A DNA stretch of 9,494 nt from Bacteroidia bacterium (GTDB lineage Bacteria; Bacteroidota; Bacteroidia; Bacteroidales; Azobacteroidaceae), in assembly GCA_025996835.1 (NCBI GenBank), contig BNTU01000109.1:1-9494 (forward strand). The letters run 5' to 3'. The position numbers and the translations under genes are program-made. The notes beneath the pieces are model-generated. The model made no database searches. It saw only the letters and a list, made by a program, of their open reading frames with translations, and was not told the DNA's origin. This document shows positions 5,826 to 9,494 of the stretch, piece by piece. Positions within the stretch are counted from its first letter, which is position 1. Each line of letters opens with the position of its first letter.

Positions 5826-6428
5826 TTACTCACTTATATTTATGGTTCTACCGTTATTTGTGTGGAAAGATATTTTGTGTGTATCACTTCCACAGCCAGG
5901 AAACCGCTTGTCGTTCTGCTCGCATCCCGTAGGGATGCATCGCTCGGTAGAAACGGCACAATAGACCTCCACCCCTGCATCCCGTAGGGATGCAACCTTT
6001 TCTATTGGCATGGTTGCATCCCTACGGGATGCAGGGTATGGGGGGATAATTGATTTTCTACCGAGCGATGCATCCCTACGGGATGCGAGCAGAACAACAA
6101 GAGGTTTCTTGGCTGTGGATAATGGCTCACGCAAAATATCTTTCCACACAATTCCCGGTAGAACGACAAGAGGTTTTTTGGCTGTGGATAATGGCACACG
6201 CAAAATATCTTTCCACACAATTTCCGGTAGAACCATATTTATTCTTTTCTGTAATTCTTCCATTCGCGGTTTGTTGCTATACTCTTCGGACACTATTGTG
6301 CTGAAGCGATCCAATGCCTTATTAACAGCCTTGGGGTTGCCAAATTTAGCGAACGAATCTAAAAAAAACAGTCTTCCTCTATCTGCCCTTTTTATCTTTC
6401 TAAAAATCTTATTTTCAATGTATTCCAT
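5826..6428 (-). CDS. AbiEi/DUF6088-like winged-helix protein extended by in-frame insertion
   Basis: Residues 1 to about 42 (MEYIENKIFRKIKRADRGRL, then FFLDSFAKFGNPKAVNKALD) resemble the N-terminal winged-helix domain of AbiEi-type antitoxins (DUF6088): an IxxKI helix, RGxLFF, and a KAVxKAL recognition helix. The usual continuation into a basic wing and GIY motif is absent; FSTIVSEEYSNKPRMEELQKRIN follows instead. From residue 65 nearly all is repeat-element sequence, including a 23-residue tandem repeat (IVWKDILR...LSTAKKPLV), until INISE closes the frame. Removing the element and one 8-bp direct repeat joins QKRIN directly to ISE, giving a 67-residue ancestral product. No AbiEii-like nucleotidyltransferase toxin is nearby. 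Two palindromes precede the ATG, consistent with autoregulation. It may be a remnant already shortened before the insertion; whether protein is made is unknown. Confidence 0.5.
   Translation of the reverse strand: MEYIENKIFRKIKRADRGRLFFLDSFAKFGNPKAVNKALDRFSTIVSEEYSNKPRMEELQKRINMVLPEIVWKDILRVPLSTAKKPLVVLPGIVWKDILREPLSTAKKPLVVLLASRRDASLGRKSIIPPYPASRRDATMPIEKVASLRDAGVEVYCAVSTERCIPTGCEQNDKRFPGCGSDTHKISFHTNNGRTINISE
5836..5843. repeat. Left 8-bp target-site duplication
   Basis: ATATTTAT directly abuts the left terminus GGTTCTACC. The identical octamer abuts the right terminus at 6235-6242 in the same orientation. Being direct rather than inverted, it is not part of the palindrome. It is AT-rich, so some chance of coincidence remains, but collapsing the pair also restores a sensible end to the host gene. 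Confidence 0.7.
5922..5938 (+). repeat. Hairpin unit 1, GCATCCCGTAGGGATGC
   Basis: A 7-bp perfect stem with a GTA loop, forward orientation. It is followed by ATCGCTCGGTAGAAA, which is mirrored around unit 4. Confidence 0.9.
5976..5994 (+). repeat. Hairpin unit 2, TGCATCCCGTAGGGATGCA
   Basis: Same hairpin and orientation as unit 1 with an 8-bp stem. With the following ACC it forms the left half of the inner palindrome whose right half is at 6012-6033. Confidence 0.9.
6015..6033 (-). repeat. Hairpin unit 3, inverted orientation
   Basis: Reads TGCATCCCTACGGGATGCA on the plus strand, the exact reverse complement of unit 2. Confidence 0.9.
6070..6086 (-). repeat. Hairpin unit 4, inverted orientation
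   Basis: Reads GCATCCCTACGGGATGC on the plus strand, the exact reverse complement of unit 1, and is preceded by TTTCTACCGAGCGAT, the mirror image of the unit 1 flank. Confidence 0.9.
6091..6233. repeat. 69-bp tandem duplication in right arm of the element
   Basis: Units 6091-6159 and 6160-6228 differ at 4 of 69 positions, and the match runs on for 5 bases. Each contains GGCTGTGGATAATGGC and CAAAATATCTTTCCACACAA and ends at a GGTAGAAC terminus-like motif (6157-6164 and 6226-6233). The left arm has one counterpart. The period is a multiple of three, so the minus-strand frame gains a 23-residue repeat. Confidence 0.92.
6235..6242. repeat. Right 8-bp target-site duplication
   Basis: ATATTTAT follows the right terminus GGTAGAACC without a gap and matches the left copy in all 8 positions. 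On the minus strand it is the IN codon pair preceding the insertion in the winged-helix gene. Confidence 0.7.
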
Positions 6429-6447
6429 TCAAATTGAGTTTATATTT

Positions 6448-6478
6448 TTGTCGCAAATTTAGTAATAATTTGCGACAA
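6448..6478 (-). promoter_or_regulatory. Palindrome (12-bp arms) before the winged-helix gene; possible operator
   Basis: Perfect 12-bp arms TTGTCGCAAATT and AATTTGCGACAA are separated by 7 bases, 19 bases upstream of the minus-strand ATG at 6428. One arm contains TAAATTTG on the minus strand (6461-6454), a match to the -7 consensus. AbiEi-family regulators are known to repress their own operon by binding inverted repeats at the promoter, so an autoregulatory operator is a reasonable inference. Confidence 0.5.
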
Positions 6479-6506
6479 GAAAAAACTTTTGTCAGGTCGT
6501 CACAAA

Positions 6507-6548
6507 TTTGCACATTCAAATCACAAATGAATGATTTGAATGTGCAAA
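6507..6548 (-). promoter_or_regulatory. Palindrome (17-bp arms); operator or terminator
   Basis: Perfect 17-bp arms TTTGCACATTCAAATCA and TGATTTGAATGTGCAAA enclose 8 bases. On the minus strand a TATCTTTG -7 box (6552-6545) overlaps the first arm, so the palindrome would cover the transcription start of the winged-helix gene, as an operator would. It also lies about 60 bases past the tRNA-Pro 3' end and could stop tRNA transcription, but no T-run follows on the minus strand. Confidence 0.5.
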
Positions 6549-6612
6549 GATAGTGATTTATTTACAATTCTGTAATAGGGATGTTAACATAGAATTCGGG
6601 ATAAAACTATGG

Positions 6613-6685
6613 TCGGGATAGGGCGATTCGAACGCCCGACCTCCACGTCCCGAACGTGGCGCGCTACCAACTGCGCTATATCCCG
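6613..6685 (-). tRNA. tRNA-Pro (anticodon CGG)
   Basis: The minus strand folds as a standard tRNA. The acceptor CGGGATA pairs with TATCCCG; the D-arm is GCGC-AGTTGGTA-GCGC; the anticodon stem CCACG/CGTGG carries loop TTCGGGA, giving anticodon CGG for proline CCG codons; the variable loop is AGGTC; the T-arm is GGGCG-TTCGAAT-CGCCC; the discriminator is A. The following bases are CCA (6612-6610), so the 3' CCA is template-encoded or matches by chance. A TACCTTTG -7 box lies 12 bases before the 5' end. Confidence 0.97.
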
Positions 6686-6696
6686 TTTTGCGGCTG

Positions 6697-6704
6697 CAAA
6701 GGTA
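6697..6704 (-). promoter_or_regulatory. Bacteroidota -7 box for tRNA-Pro
   Basis: Minus-strand TACCTTTG matches TAnnTTTG exactly, with its end 12 bases before the mature tRNA 5' end. The upstream side is A-rich with no evident -33 TTTG. Confidence 0.6.
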
Positions 6705-6732
6705 ATGCTTTTTTTTTAATAATCCCGCACTA

Positions 6733-7587
6733 TTAGCGCGATTTAAAAACATACCCCTTACCCTCTTTTACAATATTCCCCACAGCGGGGGCGGCGATGT
6801 GCATCCCGGCAACGGGGATTGCATTTTCCGACACATATTTCAATACCTCCAAACGGGCTTTCACGGCTTGTGCGGGATCTACATCGTAAGTTACCGCCAC
6901 GCTCGGATAGGGCATTTGCACCGCCATCGCATGGGTCAAATCGCCCCAAATCATCAACTTTTCGCCTTTGGATTCCACCACATAGACCGTATGCCCCGGT
7001 GTATGCCCGTAAGTCGCAAACGCAGTCACAGCGTCCATAAGCGGCTTTGCAGGCTCCCCAAGGACGGATGGCTCAAACAAATTGAACTGCTCCGTATAGG
7101 CGGAAACGATTTGAAGCACATTGCGGTTTTTCACCGCATCGCTCGTCCAATAATCATGCTCGCGTTGCGACATATAGACCTGTGCATTGGGAAACGCCTT
7201 TTTGCCATCGCGCAGCATCCCGCCAATATGGTCGCCGTGCGCATGTGTAATCAGCACAATATCAACCTGTTCGGCATCAACCCCTACATTCCGAAGATTG
7301 TCAAACAGCAGCCTGCCAAAACCGGTATCCACCAGGATATTTTTGCCCCCCAACTGAATCAAAAACGCATTGACCGCATTAGGAAACGTCCCGTCAGGCG
7401 CATACTTGTCCAGCATTTCCGGCGTAGAGCCAATCAAAATCGAGGTGTTCCCCTTCTGCTGCCCCTCCGAAAGCAAATGCACCCGAGCCTCCCCAACGCG
7501 CGTACCGGTCTCAGCCCCTTGTGCACAAGAGGTCATCGTCAATAGTGCCGACATAATCATCACATTCATCTTTTTCATATTCATCAC
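6733..7587 (-). CDS. Metallo-beta-lactamase-fold hydrolase, lipoprotein
   Basis: This 284-residue protein has an N-terminal lipoprotein signal with a hydrophobic stretch ending TMTSC (Cys21), so it is probably anchored to an envelope membrane facing the periplasm. The metallo-beta-lactamase metal-binding set is complete: THAHGDH gives His115, His117, Asp119 and His120; His195 or His199 lies in YGHTPGHT; Asp216 is in IWGDLTH; His263 is in GMHIAAP. GNTSILIG and FPNAVNAFLIQLGGKNILVDTG resemble quorum-quenching-lactonase-like and related MBL hydrolases, but the substrate cannot be inferred. There are four possible ATGs in the first seven codons. A -7 box at 7601-7608 leaves only about 8 bases before the first, so the ATG at 7578 (MKKMNVMIMSALL), which keeps the basic N-region, may be the real start. 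Divergent from araD. Confidence 0.92.
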   Translation of the reverse strand: MMNMKKMNVMIMSALLTMTSCAQGAETGTRVGEARVHLLSEGQQKGNTSILIGSTPEMLDKYAPDGTFPNAVNAFLIQLGGKNILVDTGFGRLLFDNLRNVGVDAEQVDIVLITHAHGDHIGGMLRDGKKAFPNAQVYMSQREHDYWTSDAVKNRNVLQIVSAYTEQFNLFEPSVLGEPAKPLMDAVTAFATYGHTPGHTVYVVESKGEKLMIWGDLTHAMAVQMPYPSVAVTYDVDPAQAVKARLEVLKYVSENAIPVAGMHIAAPAVGNIVKEGKGYVFKSR

Positions 7588-7600
7588 AATTTACGAGGTG

Positions 7601-7608
7601 CAAAGGTA
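7601..7608 (-). promoter_or_regulatory. Bacteroidota -7 box for the MBL-fold gene
   Basis: Minus-strand TACCTTTG matches TAnnTTTG exactly. Transcription would start near 7595, very close to the first ATG at 7587, which argues for initiation at a later in-frame ATG. No clear -33 TTTG is seen. Confidence 0.55.
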
Positions 7609-7708
7609 CAAATTATTTGCTAATATCTGTCGCCACTTCTCGCACAGCCAGGGTCAACGCATTTATTATATATCTTTCCGCTGGAAGAAATTTTTTCATC
7701 GCATACGC

Positions 7709-7739
7709 TTGGAAATCCAAAATTTTTTATCTACTTTTG
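7709..7739 (+). promoter_or_regulatory. Bacteroidota promoter for araD-GH51
   Basis: TTG at 7709-7711 and TACTTTTG at 7732-7739 are 20 bases apart, fitting the Bacteroidota -33/-7 consensus and spacing. The leader to the araD ATG would be about 44 bases. A small inverted repeat, TTGGA-AA-TCCAA (7709-7720), covers the -33 element and could bind a regulator, though 5-bp arms are weak evidence. Confidence 0.65.
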
Positions 7740-7789
7740 CGCCGTGATTTATAAGAACAATTTCACACTTACATTGATAGAAGAAAATT

Positions 7790-8473
7790 ATGTTGGAAAC
7801 ATTAAAGCAAACGGTATTTCAGGCAAATTTAGACCTTGTCAAGCATGGCTTGGTGATTTTTACTTGGGGCAATGTCAGTGGTATTGACCGTGCGAAGGGC
7901 TTGGTCGTGATTAAACCTTCCGGTGTTTCGTATGACGATATGAAGCCGGAGGATATGGTGGTGTTGGATTTGGAAGGCAATATTGTGGAAGGCAAATTAA
8001 AACCATCTTCCGACACGGCAACGCATTTGGCTTTGTATAAAGCATTTCCGAGTATCGGCGGCATTGTGCATACCCATTCCACGTATGCCACTTCCTGGGC
8101 GCAAGCCGGTTGTGATATTCCCAACATTGGCACTACTCATGCCGATTATTTCAAAGATGCCATTCCGTGCACCCGTTCCATGACGAAGACGGAAATTGGA
8201 GGTGCGTATGAAGCGGAAACGGGGAATGTGATTGTTGAGCGTTTTGCCGATTTAAATGCCGAATATACCCCCGGAGTACTCGTGAACAATCACGGTCCGT
8301 TTGCATGGGGAAAAGATGCGCATAATGCCGTGCATAATGCCGTTGTGCTCGAGCAAGTGGCAAAAATGGCGTATATCGCGTTGGGCATCAATCCGCAATT
8401 ATCAATGAATGACGAATTGATAAAGAAGCATTTTTTTCGCAAACATGGGGCAAATGCTTATTATGGACAGTAA
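7790..8473 (+). CDS. araD: L-ribulose-5-phosphate 4-epimerase
   Basis: AraD converts L-ribulose 5-phosphate to D-xylulose 5-phosphate, the last step feeding arabinose into the pentose phosphate pathway, in the cytoplasm. The 227 residues match the class II aldolase/epimerase family and the usual AraD length. Visible features are the phosphate-binding GNVSG (27-31) and [10 protein letters not shown] (42-51), SSDTATH (73-79) with Asp75, zinc ligands His94 and His96 in [13 protein letters not shown] (117-121) with the catalytic Asp119, zinc ligand His168 in [10 protein letters not shown], and the C-terminal tyrosine motif AYYGQ. All catalytic positions known from E. coli AraD appear present. The ATG follows an A-rich leader. 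The GH51 gene begins 27 bases after the stop, so both are likely in one operon from the promoter at 7709-7739. Confidence 0.96.
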   Translation: MLETLKQTVFQANLDLVKHGLVIFTWGNVSGIDRAKGLVVIKPSGVSYDDMKPEDMVVLDLEGNIVEGKLKPSSDTATHLALYKAFPSIGGIVHTHSTYATSWAQAGCDIPNIGTTHADYFKDAIPCTRSMTKTEIGGAYEAETGNVIVERFADLNAEYTPGVLVNNHGPFAWGKDAHNAVHNAVVLEQVAKMAYIALGINPQLSMNDELIKKHFFRKHGANAYYGQ

Positions 8474-8500
8474 ACAAATAAAAAATTAAAAATTTATATT

Positions 8501-9494
8501 ATGAAACGAGTTTTTTTATTTTGCAGTGTTGCCGCACTCGGTATCCTTTGTCCTGTGTATGCGCAGAACAAGCTGACTGTCAATGCCGACCAAGGCAAGG
8601 AAACAATCAGCAAACACATCTACGGGCATTTTTCCGAACACCTCGGAAGTTGCATCTACGGCGGTATTTGGGTGGGTGAAGATTCACCGATTCCCAACAC
8701 CCGCGGCATCCGCAACGATGTGGTGAAAGCCTTGAAGGACATTCAGGTGCCGAATCTGCGCTGGCCCGGCGGCTGCTTTGCCGACGAGTACCACTGGATG
8801 GACGGCATCGGTCCGCGCAGCCAACGTCCCAAGCTGTTCAATACGCGCTGGGAGGGCTTAAGAGTGGAAGATAACGCTTTCGGTACGCACGAATTTCTCG
8901 ACCTCTGCGAACAATTGGGCTGCGAACCGTGTATTTGCATCAATCTGGCGAGTGGTACGGTGGCAGAAATGTCTGACTGGGTGGAATACGTCACTTCCGA
9001 TTTCGACAGTCCGATGGCAAAACTCCGCAAACAAAATGGACGTGAAAAACCCTGGAAAGTGAAATTTTGGGGCATGGGCAATGAAAGCTGGGGCTGCGGT
9101 GGCAGCATGACGGTAGACTACTATACCGACCTGTACCGCCGTTACGGCACGTTTATGTATGGTCGCGGCTCCGACGAAAAAAACTTGTACAGAATTGCCG
9201 TAGGACCCAATGGGGGCGATTACAATTGGACGGAAAGCATGATGAAGAATGTAGCAAGACAGATACAGGGGCTTTCATTGCACTATTATACGCTTCCCAC
9301 AAATAATTGGGACAACAAAGGCTCGGCTACGCAATTCAATGAAGAGGAATATTTTAAAACCATTGTTAACACATTGGTAATGGAAGAATTAGTTGCCAAA
9401 CATTCGGCAATCATGGATAAATATGACCCGCAAAAAAAGGTGGGATTAGTAACCGACGAATGGGGCACTTGGTACAATGTCGAGCCCGGCATGG
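8501..9494 (+). CDS. GH51 alpha-L-arabinofuranosidase, secreted (3' end missing)
   Basis: GH51 enzymes release terminal alpha-L-arabinofuranosyl residues from arabinan, arabinoxylan or oligosaccharides with retention. 331 codons are visible before the window ends in an open frame. A Sec signal peptide runs to about Ala21 ([20 protein letters not shown], then AQN). Family motifs follow: [50 protein letters not shown] with the acid/base Glu195, SLHYYT, and [14 protein letters not shown] with the nucleophile Glu320. The 125-residue gap between the two glutamates fits GH51. The signal peptide places it in the periplasm or at the cell surface, upstream of import and the araD step. Its start is 27 bases after araD. 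The remaining C-terminal domain lies beyond the right edge. Confidence 0.95.
   Translation, partial: MKRVFLFCSVAALGILCPVYAQNKLTVNADQGKETISKHIYGHFSEHLGSCIYGGIWVGEDSPIPNTRGIRNDVVKALKDIQVPNLRWPGGCFADEYHWMDGIGPRSQRPKLFNTRWEGLRVEDNAFGTHEFLDLCEQLGCEPCICINLASGTVAEMSDWVEYVTSDFDSPMAKLRKQNGREKPWKVKFWGMGNESWGCGGSMTVDYYTDLYRRYGTFMYGRGSDEKNLYRIAVGPNGGDYNWTESMMKNVARQIQGLSLHYYTLPTNNWDNKGSATQFNEEEYFKTIVNTLVMEELVAKHSAIMDKYDPQKKVGLVTDEWGTWYNVEPGM

Larger units (their letters stand above)
5844..6234. mobile_element. 391-bp non-autonomous palindromic element (MITE/BIME-like)
   Basis: The left end begins GGTTCTACCG and the right end is CGGTAGAACC. The arms remain complementary inward for about 75 bases with some mismatches and one indel (shared TGTGTGGAAAGATATTTTG, CCACAGCC and CTTGTCGTTCT). 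Flanks are perfect 8-bp direct repeats (ATATTTAT at 5836-5843 and 6235-6242). An inner palindrome (5976-5997 with 6012-6033) surrounds a 14-base centre. Four hairpin units of 17 bases lie in two opposite pairs, and the right arm carries a 69-bp tandem duplication. Without that duplication the element would be 322 bp with arms of about 154 bp. It encodes no transposase, so any movement needs an enzyme elsewhere. The modular hairpins recall REP/BIME elements; the termini and target duplication recall a MITE. Confidence 0.75.

Noticed and set aside
5922..6086. CRISPR array
   Set aside because: The four repeats are short self-complementary hairpins in two orientations with mirrored, unequal spacers, unlike direct repeats with unique spacers, and no cas gene is present.
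6114..6191. Replication origin because of DnaA-box-like sites
   Set aside because: Only two sites, both products of one 69-bp duplication within a mobile repeat, with no dnaA, dnaN or AT-rich unwinding region beside them.
5844..6234. Complete insertion sequence
   Set aside because: There is no transposase frame; at 391 bp it can only be a non-autonomous element.
6010..6462. Plus-strand frame with repeated RTTRGFLAVDNG-type segments, and further frames in the same region
   Set aside because: The repeat element has few stops in several frames on both strands; the repeated residues simply translate the 69-bp unit, and no independent start signal or family similarity is seen.
6558..6752. 64-codon frame across the tRNA-Pro gene
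   Set aside because: Its middle is the translated tRNA sequence; a clear cloverleaf explains the region.

Overview
The window looks like chromosomal DNA of a Bacteroidota species, probably of the order Bacteroidales. The evidence is Bacteroidota-type promoters (-7 boxes of the form TAnnTTTG), A-rich leaders without clear Shine-Dalgarno sequences, and typical families: an alpha-L-arabinofuranosidase next to araD, a DUF1080 protein beside a Tat-signal Gfo/Idh/MocA oxidoreductase, and secreted thiol peroxidase and metallo-beta-lactamase-fold lipoproteins.

Layout. At the left edge is the possible C-terminal tail of a plus-strand gene (3-173). From about 7590 down to 150 the genes are on the minus strand. 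In transcription order they are: a metallo-beta-lactamase-fold lipoprotein (7587-6733); tRNA-Pro(CGG) (6685-6613); a short AbiEi/DUF6088-like winged-helix gene carrying an in-frame insertion (6428-5826); a Gfo/Idh/MocA oxidoreductase (5787-4438); a DUF1080 putative 3-keto-glycoside hydrolase (4397-3732); a 38-residue exported mini-ORF (3717-3601); nadB (3589-2018); a secreted glutathione peroxidase (1969-1430); and rmuC (1433-150), which overlaps gpx by 4 bases. From 7709 rightwards a plus-strand arabinose operon begins: promoter, araD (7790-8473), then a GH51 arabinofuranosidase (8501 to the right edge, incomplete).

How the genes fit together. GH51 would release L-arabinose from arabinan or arabinoxylan, and AraD performs the last step that turns it into D-xylulose 5-phosphate. 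The oxidoreductase and the DUF1080 protein, both with export signals, fit an oxidative route for breaking glycosidic bonds through 3-keto sugars. nadB makes iminoaspartate for NAD synthesis. gpx and rmuC form a translationally coupled pair with their own promoter just behind nadB.

The most unusual part is 5826-6552. A 391-bp element (5844-6234) has inverted ends, sits between two perfect 8-bp direct repeats and contains four copies of a GCATCCC-GTA-GGGATGC hairpin in two opposite pairs. It lies inside the winged-helix gene. Removing it with one direct repeat restores a 67-codon frame. Element plus duplication is 399 bp (133 codons), so the insertion stays in frame and extends the protein to 200 residues. 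The gene has two perfect palindromes upstream, each touching a TAnnTTTG box, and no toxin partner, so it looks like an orphan antitoxin-type regulator or its remnant.
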